A stretch of 64,000 nt of DNA from Rhizosphaericola mali (GTDB lineage: Bacteria > Bacteroidota > Bacteroidia > Chitinophagales > Chitinophagaceae). The position numbers and the translations under genes are program-made. Of this stretch, positions 1 to 9,486 are shown in pieces (within the stretch, counting starts at the first letter, position 1; the number at the start of each line of letters is the position of its first letter). The stretch spans positions 2,852,001-2,916,000 of the forward strand of contig NZ_CP044016.1 of assembly GCF_004337365.2 (NCBI RefSeq). The letters are read 5' to 3'. A model generated the notes under the pieces. The model was not told the DNA's origin and ran no database searches. It was given only the letters and a program-made list of their open reading frames with translations.

Positions 1-1258
1 CGTGAGTATCATGAATACTTCCAATTAATCTCAAACAAGCCAAAGTATATTCATTTTTATCCTTTGCATGGATAAAAAGAGGAAGATAATCGGTTAATGT
101 TTTATTCCAATCAGATCCAATTAAATTCCGATAAGGGAAAAAATAATTGATCATATTCCAATATCGAAACAAAGAAATCAATCGTAATCCTAAATCTGGA
201 TAAGGAGATTCTGGATAGGTTTCTTCATTGGTAAAACTGGGATTTTTATTTGTAGTTAAACTTATATAGTAGCTAGTTGGTGGAGCCTCAAAATTATCAA
301 TGATTATCCTTAACTTGCTTTTTAAGTCATTAGGTAAATTATTGGATGCAAATAAATTTCCATATTGGGGTTGTATATCTAAAGGATTTTTAGACAAATC
401 ATTCTTTTTTTCATTCTCTATTCTGACTTCACCTAATTGATCAATCCAATTATAAATGGTTGTGTATGGTTTTTTATTGGTACTATCCAAAATGGAAGGC
501 AGTATTTTCAATAATTCATTATCCCAATTATATTTCCCATCAGTAATTGCAGGATGATAATATTTAAGTAATCCCCATATCATACCAATGTTAGTGAGCA
601 ATTGTGTATTTCGCTGATTTAATACAATCTTTTCAAAAGGTAGTTGAGGTCGCAGTTTGATTGCCACACTTGTAATATTTTCAAAAAACTTATCTGATGT
701 CACCAGTTTATCATCTACGTATACTTGAAAATTATCCACGTAGATTTTTCCATCTCCCATTAACGCTGCCCCAATTATGATATTTGTAGCCTCAGATTTG
801 ACAAAATCTTCCACTATATATTGTGTCCATGAGTCTGTACTATCAATATTTACAAAGGATCTAGCCAATTGATGATCGCCATCATCCAATTCATTTAGGT
901 AAATTACTCCTTCTCCCTTTGATTTGACATTTCCTTTTGCATAGGCTACAATTTTGATTTTATGTATCGTGTTTTTTTGAATATGAATTGTATAAGCAGC
1001 CATCCCAAATGTATTGGGAATATATTTCAACTTTTCAATAGCTAAGGATCGCTTTCCATCTTGCGCTACTTGCGAATCTATTGCAATTAGATAACCATCA
1101 TTTTGTATTCCATTAGACAATTCCCATCCTAAAGGATAACCATTTGGGTTAACTTTTTCGAAAGAAAGATTCATTTTTTTATTTTGTCCAAAAGATTTAG
1201 CGATTATAATCATCAATAAACATTGCAGCACAGATAGTTTCCAATAATAGTTTTTCAT
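1..1258 (-). CDS. S41 family peptidase, N-terminal part (runs off the left edge)
   Basis: An open frame runs leftwards from an ATG at 1258 to the window edge, giving about 419 residues without a stop. The protein begins with a hydrophobic signal sequence (MKNYYWKLSVLQCLLMIII...). A beta-rich region follows and then a helical region with phrases such as GLLKYYHP and SLFRYWNMINYFFPY. These are typical of the region that precedes the catalytic core in large Bacteroidota S41 (tail-specific/tricorn-like) peptidases. The catalytic Ser/Lys core would lie beyond the edge, so activity cannot be judged. It is probably exported and acts in the periplasm or on the cell surface. The gene lies downstream of the AraC gene on the same strand, with a 91-base gap. 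The family call is good; the substrate is unknown. Confidence 0.8.
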   Translation of the reverse strand, partial: MKNYYWKLSVLQCLLMIIIAKSFGQNKKMNLSFEKVNPNGYPLGWELSNGIQNDGYLIAIDSQVAQDGKRSLAIEKLKYIPNTFGMAAYTIHIQKNTIHKIKIVAYAKGNVKSKGEGVIYLNELDDGDHQLARSFVNIDSTDSWTQYIVEDFVKSEATNIIIGAALMGDGKIYVDNFQVYVDDKLVTSDKFFENITSVAIKLRPQLPFEKIVLNQRNTQLLTNIGMIWGLLKYYHPAITDGKYNWDNELLKILPSILDSTNKKPYTTIYNWIDQLGEVRIENEKKNDLSKNPLDIQPQYGNLFASNNLPNDLKSKLRIIIDNFEAPPTSYYISLTTNKNPSFTNEETYPESPYPDLGLRLISLFRYWNMINYFFPYRNLIGSDWNKTLTDYLPLFIHAKDKNEYTLACLRLIGSIHDTH

Positions 1259-1349
1259 GGAAATAAAATTAACGCCAATACACAAAACCGAAACAACGAC
1301 GATGTTAAATTACCACTAAAAGAAAGCTCCGATTTCATCAAAAAACACA

Positions 1350-2216
1350 TCAATCTTCTGGAAAATGCAATAGATTTTTCTTATTATTCTTCTTTAATTC
1401 TTTGGGGTAAATATTCATTCTTTTCTTGAAGAAATTAGCCAAATGGCTTTCATCTGCGAATCCAAATTCGGAAGCCAATTGTTTGAGGGATTGTTTGCTT
1501 GAAACAATTCTTTTGCGTAGCAATGTAATTTTCAGATTGTTGACATAATCGCGATAGGAAATATTAAAATTTCGTTTGAAAAACCCCCCAAAATACGTGG
1601 GTGCAATATTGAATTCTTTGGAAATCTGCGTAATTCTTAACGCTTTAGGATAATAGATATTTTGATGAATATAAGTGATAATACTCTCACTATCAGTAGG
1701 CAAATTATTGTCGCTTGGGATATTTTTGGAAATATATTCTTTCAATAGGCCAAAAATACCCAAGATTAAATGAAAAACAGTCGGTGACAAACTTGCTGCT
1801 TTATATTCATCATAAACGCAAATACTATCAATAATGTATCCCAAAATTTTTTGCGAAGCGGGATCTAATTGTATTTTTTCCTCTCTCAACCCTTTATATT
1901 GCATAATATCTTCTGGTTTGTTGATCGCAAAATCATCGGGAGTCAAATGCATATTGGAACTAAAATAACTATCTGTGAACTTAATAAACACGAAATGTGT
2001 TGATGCTTTTATGTCGAAATAATGCGAATCTCCTGGCGCCACAATAAAGAAATCGCCAGACGCATAATTTACTTTGTTTTGATTGATAAAATATTCACCA
2101 TCTCCTTTAACAATATAAACCATCTCATAATAGGTATGCGAATGATCCGGCAAATGAAATACCGATTCTTCGTAATTATGAATGACCAATGATTCAAATT
2201 GTTTCAACTTTTTCAT
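1350..2216 (-). CDS. AraC family transcriptional regulator
   Basis: The 288-residue protein has two parts. Residues 1 to about 110 form a cupin-like sensing domain with the histidine-rich start HNYEESVFHLPDHSHTYYEM, typical of carbohydrate-responsive AraC proteins. Residues from about 185 to 280 form the double helix-turn-helix DNA-binding domain (FNIAPTYFGGFFKRNFNISY, then SLKQLASEFGFADESHLANFFKKRM). The length is normal. It is divergent from the AroE-like gene, with 85 bases between the two starts, so a shared control region and regulation of that neighbour are plausible. The S41 peptidase gene follows it on the same strand. The ligand cannot be read from the sequence. Confidence 0.88.
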   Translation of the reverse strand: MKKLKQFESLVIHNYEESVFHLPDHSHTYYEMVYIVKGDGEYFINQNKVNYASGDFFIVAPGDSHYFDIKASTHFVFIKFTDSYFSSNMHLTPDDFAINKPEDIMQYKGLREEKIQLDPASQKILGYIIDSICVYDEYKAASLSPTVFHLILGIFGLLKEYISKNIPSDNNLPTDSESIITYIHQNIYYPKALRITQISKEFNIAPTYFGGFFKRNFNISYRDYVNNLKITLLRKRIVSSKQSLKQLASEFGFADESHLANFFKKRMNIYPKELKKNNKKNLLHFPED

Positions 2217-2301
2217 ACTCCAAATTTACAATTATATGCTTTATTTATTCTATTTTAAAGTATAAAATGAAGTGAAATTTGCCACCAATAAATAAACAAA
2301 C

Positions 2302-3174
2302 ATGTCAAAAGAAACAGAAGAATATCCAGATTTTCTACCTCAGTTAGTAGGTTCATTTGCGCAACCAGCAGCAGAAAATCCAACTGTCGCAATGGTAGAA
2401 GCGGCATTCAAACACCATAATTTACATTGGAGATATATCAATTGTGAAGTTTCTCCCGAAAATTTGGGCAAAGCAGTTGAAGGTGTTAAAGCTCTTGGCT
2501 GGTCAGGATTTAATTGCTCTATTCCACACAAAGTCGCCATCATTCAACATTTGGATGGATTGGGTGAATCTGCCGAAATCATCGGAGCCGTGAATACTAT
2601 TGTAAAACGTGGCGACAAATGGATTGGTGAAAATACGGATGGTAAAGGATTCGTACAAGCCATGAAAGAAGTTGTTGATCCAAAAGGTAAAAAAGTCGTT
2701 TTATTTGGCGCAGGTGGTGCGGCTCGTGCAGTAAGCGTGGAAATGGCGCTTGCTGGAGCAAAACATATTACCATTGTAAACAGAAATGTAGAACGTGGTG
2801 AAACACTTACAAAATTAGTGAATGAAAAAACGCCTGCAGATGCAACATTTCAATCTTGGGAGGATAATTATTCGATTCCTGCAGATACGGAAATTGTAAT
2901 TAATGCCACATCTATTGGATTATTTCCCAAAACTGATCAAAAATTAAATATCAATTTTGACTCTATCCAATCTTCTATGGTTGTCGCTGATGGGATACAC
3001 AATCCACCCAAAACACACTTGATACAAACGGCTATCGACAAAGGTTGCAAAACCGTAAATGGTCTTCAGATGCTTGTTAATCAAGGTGTTATTGGTATAA
3101 AATATTGGACTGGCGTAGATGTTGACCCAACAGTTATGCATCATGAATTGAAAAAAATATTCAAAATACAATAA
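2302..3174 (+). CDS. Shikimate dehydrogenase-family protein (AroE paralogue)
   Basis: At 290 residues it has the normal AroE length, with a substrate domain followed by an NADP-binding Rossmann domain (GAGGAAR, residues 136-142). The catalytic Lys is in SIPHK (K77), the Asp in ENTDGKG (D113), and GAVNT and NGLQMLVNQG are conserved. The usual N-terminal shikimate-binding motif with two serines (HSxSP) is missing; residues 17-28 read GSFAQPAAENPT instead. The reaction is therefore probably reversible NAD(P)-dependent oxidation of a cyclic polyol or related compound. It may well not be the biosynthetic shikimate step. It is divergent from an AraC regulator, which suggests catabolic control. Family call is firm, substrate is open. 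Confidence 0.82.
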   Translation: MSKETEEYPDFLPQLVGSFAQPAAENPTVAMVEAAFKHHNLHWRYINCEVSPENLGKAVEGVKALGWSGFNCSIPHKVAIIQHLDGLGESAEIIGAVNTIVKRGDKWIGENTDGKGFVQAMKEVVDPKGKKVVLFGAGGAARAVSVEMALAGAKHITIVNRNVERGETLTKLVNEKTPADATFQSWEDNYSIPADTEIVINATSIGLFPKTDQKLNINFDSIQSSMVVADGIHNPPKTHLIQTAIDKGCKTVNGLQMLVNQGVIGIKYWTGVDVDPTVMHHELKKIFKIQ

Positions 3175-3184
3175 CCACTAACCA

Positions 3185-3778
3185 TTATTTATAGACACTA
3201 GTTCCTTTGGATTTTGTAGTTTGTTGAGAACGTATTCTACTCAAGGTTTCTTGAGAGATACCCAAATAAGAAGCTATATCACCCAAAGGAGCTCTTAATG
3301 CTACTTCAGGATAACGCACAACCAACAACTGATATCTTTTCTCCGCTGCCTGGAATAAAGTTGAATAAATTCTTTCAGATAGTTCACTCAACAAATTATA
3401 CGTCAACAATCTACCAAATCTTTCCATTTCTTTAAACTTGTCAAATAGTCTATTTAACCCATCAAAATCAATAGAATATAATACCGAATCTTCCAATAAT
3501 TCTAAATTGAGATGAGAAGGTACTCTTTGAAAAAAACTATCATTACAAGAGATAAAATGCTTTTCAGACGCAAACCAACCTGTAATCTCTTTTCCATCTT
3601 TTTCATAAAACAACCGTGCCAATCCTTTTTCGATATAGTATAATTTATTACAAATAACACCCGCATGCTCAAGCACTACACGTTTGGAGTATTTTTCCAA
3701 TTTGAAGCTAGCGGCGACTTCTTCTTGTATTTCTTCTGGCAATTTTACAATGGTATTGATATATTCAATGATACTCAT
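3185..3778 (-). CDS. Crp/Fnr family transcriptional regulator
   Basis: The 197-residue protein has a cyclic-nucleotide-binding-like beta barrel (about residues 25-125, including YYIEKGLARLFYEKDGKEI). A long helix and a winged helix-turn-helix follow near the C-terminus (LGDIASYLGISQETLSRIRS). No cysteine cluster for an Fe-S centre is seen, so it is not an oxygen-sensing FNR. Short Bacteroidota members of this group often lack a known ligand. It is transcribed away from the fatty-acid oxidation cluster, with a 176-base divergent region that holds a perfect FNR-type box. It is a good candidate regulator of itself and of fadN. Its end lies 10 bases from the end of the AroE-like gene. Confidence 0.87.
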   Translation of the reverse strand: MSIIEYINTIVKLPEEIQEEVAASFKLEKYSKRVVLEHAGVICNKLYYIEKGLARLFYEKDGKEITGWFASEKHFISCNDSFFQRVPSHLNLELLEDSVLYSIDFDGLNRLFDKFKEMERFGRLLTYNLLSELSERIYSTLFQAAEKRYQLLVVRYPEVALRAPLGDIASYLGISQETLSRIRSQQTTKSKGTSVYK

Positions 3779-3852
3779 TTTTAATTTTTCTTTTAGGTGC
3801 TTGTTAATAAATCATTAAATCAAAATCAAAAAGCTAACACTCGTTTGGTTAT

Positions 3853-3866
3853 TTGATATAAATCAA
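3853..3866. promoter_or_regulatory. FNR/CRP-type operator in the crp-fadN divergent region
   Basis: The site TTGAT-ATAA-ATCAA is a perfect dyad and an exact match to the FNR-type consensus TTGAT-N4-ATCAA; the symmetry extends by one base on each side. It overlaps TATCTTTG on the minus strand (3864-3871), which fits the -7 element of the regulator gene. This suggests autoregulation and joint control of the fad genes. Binding is inferred, not shown. Confidence 0.6.
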
Positions 3867-3954
3867 AGATAAATAGTTTTTAATTCATGTAATTGCACAA
3901 GGTTTTACAAGACACAAAAAAATAATGTAACGAAAAGATAAAACAAGTTTGTCA

Positions 3955-6360
3955 ATGAAACGAATTATCAAAAAAGTAGCTGTGTTAGGCTCCGGGATTA
4001 TGGGAAGCCGTATTGCTTGTCACTTTGCCAATATCGGCATACAAGTATTATTGCTAGATATTGTACCTAAAGAGCCAAATGAAAAAGAAGCAGCGAAGGG
4101 CTTAACATTGGAATCCAAGGTTGTCCGAAACAGAATTGTCAATGATGCATTGCAGACCGCATTGAAGTCTAACCCATCTCCTATTTACAAAAAGGAATTT
4201 GCCAATAGAATTGCTACTGGAAATTTTGATGACGATATGAAAAAAATCGCAGAATGCGATTGGGTAATTGAAGTGGTTGTTGAAAACCTAAATATCAAAA
4301 AGTCCGTCTACGAAAAAGTAGAACAATATAGAAAAGCAGGAACTTTAATTACGTCTAATACTTCTGGCATTCCGATTCATTTATTAGAAGAAGGACGAAG
4401 TGAAGACTTTAAGAAGAATTTCTGTGGTACACACTTCTTTAATCCTCCAAGATATTTGAGATTATTGGAGATTATTCCTGCTCCTGCTACAGACCCTTCT
4501 ATCGTTGAATACTTAACAGAATTTGGTCAAAAATTCTTAGGGAAAACAACTGTAATATGTAAAGATACGCCTGCATTTATTGCCAACAGAGTGGGTGTAT
4601 TTGGGATAATGGATATAGCACACATCGTTAAGAAATTAGACTTAACAGTGGAAGAAGTAGATAAATTAACAGGGCCGGTAATTGGTCATGCGAAATCTGC
4701 AACTTTTAGAACGAGTGATGTTGTGGGTCTGGACACAATGGTACATGTTGCCAATGGCGTATATGACAATTGTCCAAATGATGAAGTAAGAGATTTATTC
4801 AAATTACCAGACTATGTTGCAAAAATGTATGAAAACAAATGGCTTGGCGACAAGACTGGTCAAGGTTTCTACAAAAAAACAAAAGATGCCAATGGCAAAA
4901 CACAAATCCTTGCATTGGACTTAAATACATTTGAATATCAACCTTCTCAAAAAGTAAAATTTGCCACTTTAGAAGCAACTAAAACGATTTCAGATCTTAA
5001 ACCAAGATTTAAGGTTCTAGTTGCAGGAAAAGATAAAGCGGCGGATTTCTACAGATTGTCATTTGCGGGTTTATTTGCCTATGTTTCTAATAGAATACCT
5101 GAAATAGCAGACGAACTATACAAAATCGACGACGCCATTGAAACTGGTTTTGGTTGGGAATTAGGACCATTTAAAACATGGGATGCAATTGGCGTAAAGG
5201 AAGGTCTTGAAATATTGCAAAAAGAAGGAAAAACTGCCGCTCCTTGGGTAGAAGAAATGTTAGCCGCAGGAAATACAACTTTTTATAAATCTGAAGATGG
5301 CAAAAGTCAATACTATGACATTCCTACAAAAAGCTACAAAGTAATTCCGGGAACAGAAGATTTAATCTCTTTAGATAACCTTCGTGCAACAAATACCATT
5401 TACAGCAATCCTGGTCTATCTATTATTGATATAGGTGATGGCATTTTGAATGTAGAATTCCATAGTAAAATGAATACTATAGGTGGCGACATCTTAATGG
5501 GAATTCAAAAAGCAATTGACATTGCTGAAAAGAGCTATCGCGGTGTTGTGATTAGTAATAACGGAGCAAATTTCTCAGCAGGTGCAAATGTTGCGATGAT
5601 CTTTATGATGGCAATTGAGCAAGACTATGACGAGTTAGATATGACCATTAATTTATTCCAACAAACAACTATGAGAATTAGATATTCATCTATTCCGGTG
5701 GTAGTTGCTCCGCATAATCTTACTTTAGGTGGTGGATGCGAAATTTGTTTGCATGCAGATAAAGTGGTTGCTCATGCTGAGGCATATATCGGACTTGTTG
5801 AGTTTGGCGTGGGCTTGATTCCAGGCGGCGGAGGCACTAAAGAATTTGCATTGCGTGCTGGCGATCACCACAAAGATGGCGACATTGATTTGAATATATT
5901 TAGAGATCGATTCTTAACTATAGGACAAGCAAAAGTTTCTACATCAGCATACGAAGCATTTGAATTGGGATATTTAAGACCAGGCATTGATGAAGTTGTT
6001 GTTTCTAGAGAAAGGTTATTAACAGAAGCAAAAGCCGCTTGTTTGCGCTTAGCAGACGAAGGATATGTAAAACCAACACCAAGAACGGATATTAGAGTAT
6101 TGGGAAATCAAGCTTTAGGCGTAGTTTATATCGGTGCTAATTCTATGAAATCTGGCAACTATATCAGCGAACATGATCAAAAAATTTCTGAAAAACTTGG
6201 TTTCGCTATGGCAGGTGGTGATATTTCTCAACCAACCTTAGTATCAGAACAATATCTTTTGGATTTGGAAAGAAAAGCATTCTTGGAACTTACAGCGGAA
6301 AAGAAATCTTTAGAAAGAATTCAAAGTATTTTGAATGGAGGTAAAATATTGAGAAACTAA
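3955..6360 (+). CDS. fadN: 3-hydroxyacyl-CoA dehydrogenase / enoyl-CoA hydratase (FadN type)
   Basis: This bifunctional beta-oxidation enzyme hydrates 2-enoyl-CoA and oxidises 3-hydroxyacyl-CoA with NAD. The dehydrogenase comes first, with Rossmann motif VLGSGIMGSRIACHF near the N-terminus and THFFNPPRYLRLLEI in the catalytic domain. A second C-terminal HCDH-like segment lies near residues 360-420. The enoyl-CoA hydratase domain comes last (about 485-700; NFSAGANVAM, NLTLGGGCEI, GLIPGGGGTKE). This domain order matches FadN of Bacillus rather than E. coli FadB, and the length of about 801 residues fits. A TTG at 3949 is in frame two codons earlier; I prefer the ATG at 3955. It leads an operon with fadA and fadE, the same order as Bacillus fadNAE. 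Confidence 0.93.
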   Translation: MKRIIKKVAVLGSGIMGSRIACHFANIGIQVLLLDIVPKEPNEKEAAKGLTLESKVVRNRIVNDALQTALKSNPSPIYKKEFANRIATGNFDDDMKKIAECDWVIEVVVENLNIKKSVYEKVEQYRKAGTLITSNTSGIPIHLLEEGRSEDFKKNFCGTHFFNPPRYLRLLEIIPAPATDPSIVEYLTEFGQKFLGKTTVICKDTPAFIANRVGVFGIMDIAHIVKKLDLTVEEVDKLTGPVIGHAKSATFRTSDVVGLDTMVHVANGVYDNCPNDEVRDLFKLPDYVAKMYENKWLGDKTGQGFYKKTKDANGKTQILALDLNTFEYQPSQKVKFATLEATKTISDLKPRFKVLVAGKDKAADFYRLSFAGLFAYVSNRIPEIADELYKIDDAIETGFGWELGPFKTWDAIGVKEGLEILQKEGKTAAPWVEEMLAAGNTTFYKSEDGKSQYYDIPTKSYKVIPGTEDLISLDNLRATNTIYSNPGLSIIDIGDGILNVEFHSKMNTIGGDILMGIQKAIDIAEKSYRGVVISNNGANFSAGANVAMIFMMAIEQDYDELDMTINLFQQTTMRIRYSSIPVVVAPHNLTLGGGCEICLHADKVVAHAEAYIGLVEFGVGLIPGGGGTKEFALRAGDHHKDGDIDLNIFRDRFLTIGQAKVSTSAYEAFELGYLRPGIDEVVVSRERLLTEAKAACLRLADEGYVKPTPRTDIRVLGNQALGVVYIGANSMKSGNYISEHDQKISEKLGFAMAGGDISQPTLVSEQYLLDLERKAFLELTAEKKSLERIQSILNGGKILRN

Positions 6361-6375
6361 TAAATTATTATAATA

Positions 6376-7554
6376 ATGAACGCATATATAGTTGCTGGTT
6401 TCAGATCAGCAGTAGGAAAAGCTCCGAGAGGATTATTTAGATTTTACAGACCTGACGATTTGGCGGCAGATGTAATCAAACATTTGGTCGCCTCCGTTCC
6501 TGAAGTTGAACAAACGTTAATTGATGATGTGATCGTTGGTAATGCTATGCCAGAAGCAGAACAAGGTTTGAATGTAGCACGTTTGATTTCATTAATGGCA
6601 TTGGATACAGATAAAGTTGCAGGTATGACGGTCAACAGATATTGTGCATCTGGATTGGAAACGATAGCAATTGCTTCTGCAAAAATAGCATCCGGCATGG
6701 CCGATTGCATTATTGCTGGAGGCGTAGAAACGATGAGTTTAATGCCATTTGGAGGCTGGAAAGTGATACCAAATCCTAAAGTAGCTAAAAACACACCTGA
6801 TTACTATTGGAATATGGGATTGACTGCGGAAGCAGTTGCAAAAGAATTCAATGTTTCTAGAGAAGATCAAGATTTGTTCAGTTATCATTCACATCAAAAA
6901 GCTATCAAAGCTTTAGCGGAAGATAAATTCAAAGAAGAAATCGTTCCAGTAACTATTGAAGAAATCTTTTTGAATGCTAAACAAAAACGCGAAGCAAAAA
7001 CGTATACAGTTGAAAAAGATGAAGGTCCAAGAGCAGATACTTCAGTAGAAGCTTTGGCTAAATTGAAACCCGTATTTGCAGCAGGTGGTTCTATCACCGC
7101 AGGAAATTCATCACAAACAAGTGATGGTGCTGCATTTGTGATGATTGTTAGCGAACAGTTCTTAAAAGATCATAATTTAAAACCAATTGCACGTTTAGTT
7201 TCACATGCAGTTGCCGGCGTTCCACCAAGAATTATGGGAATTGGCCCTGTGGAAGCCGTACCGAAAGCATTGAAAAAAGCAGGATTAACTAAAAATGATA
7301 TCGATCTATTTGAATTGAATGAAGCATTTGCATCACAATCCTTAGCGGTCATCAGACAATTAGACTTGAATCCAGATATTATCAATGTAAATGGTGGCGC
7401 AATTGCTTTGGGGCATCCATTGGGTTGTACTGGTGCTAAATTATCGGTACAATTGATTAACGAATTGCGTCGTCAAAATAAAAAATATGGTGTAGTTACG
7501 ATGTGTGTCGGTACTGGTCAAGGAGCTGCAGGTGTATTTGAACTCTTAAATTAA
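6376..7554 (+). CDS. fadA: Acetyl-CoA C-acyltransferase (3-ketoacyl-CoA thiolase)
   Basis: It cleaves 3-ketoacyl-CoA with CoA to release acetyl-CoA, the last step of each beta-oxidation cycle. At 392 residues it has the normal thiolase length. The nucleophilic cysteine is C90 in VNRYCASGLETI. The C-terminal half carries NVNGGAIALGHPLGCTGA with the conserved His, and VTMCVGTGQGAAG with the second catalytic Cys. It starts 15 bases after fadN and ends 30 bases before fadE, so the three genes are almost surely co-transcribed. A biosynthetic acetyl-CoA acetyltransferase role is unlikely in this setting. Confidence 0.95.
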   Translation: MNAYIVAGFRSAVGKAPRGLFRFYRPDDLAADVIKHLVASVPEVEQTLIDDVIVGNAMPEAEQGLNVARLISLMALDTDKVAGMTVNRYCASGLETIAIASAKIASGMADCIIAGGVETMSLMPFGGWKVIPNPKVAKNTPDYYWNMGLTAEAVAKEFNVSREDQDLFSYHSHQKAIKALAEDKFKEEIVPVTIEEIFLNAKQKREAKTYTVEKDEGPRADTSVEALAKLKPVFAAGGSITAGNSSQTSDGAAFVMIVSEQFLKDHNLKPIARLVSHAVAGVPPRIMGIGPVEAVPKALKKAGLTKNDIDLFELNEAFASQSLAVIRQLDLNPDIINVNGGAIALGHPLGCTGAKLSVQLINELRRQNKKYGVVTMCVGTGQGAAGVFELLN

Positions 7555-7584
7555 TTATTTCTTTAAACTATAAATATTAACGAT

Positions 7585-9375
7585 ATGTCTACGAAAACAA
7601 AAGCAATAAAAGGTGGCGAATTCATAATTAAAGAAACTGCCGCATCAGATATATTTATTCCAGAACAATGGAATGAAGAACAATTAATGATGAAAAAAAC
7701 TTGTGAAGATTTTCTTGCACAAGAAGTATATCCTAATTTGGAAAGAATCGATAAACTAGAAGAAGGATTGATGCCTTCTATAGTTGAAAAAGCGGGTGAA
7801 TTAGGAATTTTAGGAGCGAACGTACCTGAAGAATACGGTGGTCTAGGTTTTGACTTTGTAACGGGTATGCTGACTAGCGAAGTAATTGGTATGGGATATT
7901 CTGCAGCGGTTGCGATCATGGCACATACGGGTATTGGTACGCTTCCGATTTTATACTATGGAAATGAAGAACAAAAACAAAAATATGTACCAAAATTGGC
8001 ATCTGGAGAGTGGAAAGCAAGTTATGCTTTAACAGAGCCTAGCGCAGGTTCAGATGCGAATAGTGGTAAAACAAAAGCTACTTTATCTGAAGACGGTAAA
8101 CACTATATTTTGAATGGTCAAAAAATGTGGATTACCAATGCAGGTTTTGCGGATGTATTCACAGTATTTGCAAAAATTGACGACGACAAAAAATTGAGCG
8201 CATTTATAGTTGAAAAAACTTATCCAGGTATTTCTTTGAATGCAGAAGAAAAGAAAATGGGTATCAAAGGTTCTTCCACTAGGCAAGTATTTTTCAATGA
8301 CTGTAAAGTTCCTGTTGAAAATCTTTTATCCACTAGAGAAAATGGTTTCAAAATCGCAGTAAATATTTTGAATATTGGTCGTATTAAATTGGGTGGCGGT
8401 GCAATCGGTGCCTCAAAATCCATTATTGCAAACTCCATCAAATATGCGAATGAACGCGAACAATTTGGTCGCCCTATTTCCAAATATGGTGCAATTCGTT
8501 TCAAATTAGCAGAACAAGCCATCAAGACCTATGTGAGCGAAGCCGCATTGTATCGCGCTTCTCAAAATATTGATGATGCCATTGCTGCATTACATGAAGA
8601 AGGTTTGGATTTTGCACAAGCGAAATTGAAAGGGATTGAACAATTTGCAGTAGAATGTGCGATTTTGAAAGTACATGGTTCTGAAACATTGGACTATGTT
8701 GCAGATGAAGGTGTTCAGATTTATGGTGGTATGGGATTTAGTGCAGAAGCTCCTATGGACAGAGCTTATAGAGATGCCCGTATCAATAGAATATTCGAAG
8801 GAACAAATGAAATCAATCGCATCCTTATTGTCGATATGATTTTAAAAAGAGCAATGAAGGGCGAATTGGACTTGATGGGGCCAGCACAAGCGGTAGCACA
8901 AGAGTTGACATCTATTCCTAGTTTTGATTCTTTGGAAGATACTTCCACATTTGCAAAAGAAAAAGAACAATTGAAAAAATTGAAAAAAGCTTTGATGTTG
9001 GTTGCAGGTGGAGCCGTTCAAAAACTAATGCAAAATTTAGCGAAAGAGGAAGAGGTATTAATGAATATCGCAGATATGGCAATTGAGATCTATGCTGCAG
9101 AATCTGGATTATTGCGCGTAGAAAAAGTAATTGATGCATATGGCGAAGAAGCTGCGGGTATCAAGATCGATATTGCAAAAACCTATTTGAATGATGCAAC
9201 TGACAAAATCTGGAAAGCTGGCAAAGATGCATTGAATAGTTTCGCTGACGGAGACGAACTAAGAATGATGTTAATGGGACTAAAACGTTATACAAAACAA
9301 GAACCATTCAACGTAAAAGAAGCTCGTCAAAAAATCGCTCAAAAATTGATCGCAGACGGTAGTTATACTTTATAA
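7585..9375 (+). CDS. fadE: Acyl-CoA dehydrogenase
   Basis: This FAD enzyme makes the trans-2 double bond in acyl-CoA and passes electrons to ETF. Of 596 residues, about 1-430 form the standard fold: YALTEPSAGSDANSGKTKA, WITNAGFADVFTVFA, REQFGRPISKYGAIRFKLA and IYGGMGFSAEAPMDRAYRDA, with the probable catalytic glutamate in RIFEGTNEINRIL. A helical C-terminal extension of about 160 residues distinguishes this long form, as in Bacillus FadE (about 594 residues). It closes the fadNAE block. The etfB and etfA genes for its electron acceptor follow after 111 bases. Confidence 0.94.
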   Translation: MSTKTKAIKGGEFIIKETAASDIFIPEQWNEEQLMMKKTCEDFLAQEVYPNLERIDKLEEGLMPSIVEKAGELGILGANVPEEYGGLGFDFVTGMLTSEVIGMGYSAAVAIMAHTGIGTLPILYYGNEEQKQKYVPKLASGEWKASYALTEPSAGSDANSGKTKATLSEDGKHYILNGQKMWITNAGFADVFTVFAKIDDDKKLSAFIVEKTYPGISLNAEEKKMGIKGSSTRQVFFNDCKVPVENLLSTRENGFKIAVNILNIGRIKLGGGAIGASKSIIANSIKYANEREQFGRPISKYGAIRFKLAEQAIKTYVSEAALYRASQNIDDAIAALHEEGLDFAQAKLKGIEQFAVECAILKVHGSETLDYVADEGVQIYGGMGFSAEAPMDRAYRDARINRIFEGTNEINRILIVDMILKRAMKGELDLMGPAQAVAQELTSIPSFDSLEDTSTFAKEKEQLKKLKKALMLVAGGAVQKLMQNLAKEEEVLMNIADMAIEIYAAESGLLRVEKVIDAYGEEAAGIKIDIAKTYLNDATDKIWKAGKDALNSFADGDELRMMLMGLKRYTKQEPFNVKEARQKIAQKLIADGSYTL

Positions 9376-9392
9376 TTTTTTTATACAAAAAA

Positions 9393-9449
9393 TACACTAG
9401 GATATGTTTATTTTCCCTATATTTAAATAGTAAAAATCATCCTAGTGTA
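9393..9449. repeat. 11-bp perfect inverted repeat between fadE and etfB
   Basis: The arms are tacactaggat (9393-9403) and atcctagtgta (9439-9449), separated by 35 AT-rich bases. There is no clear U-tract, so this is not a standard intrinsic terminator. It could be an operator pair or an RNA processing or attenuation structure between the fad and etf genes. Confidence 0.5.
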
Positions 9450-9486
9450 CACCGTTCAAATTATAGTTTTAATCTAAGAATGACAT

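Noticed and set aside
3949-3957. TTG start for fadN two codons before the ATG
   Set aside because: The ATG at 3955 gives the usual family N-terminus and there is no signal favouring the rarer codon.
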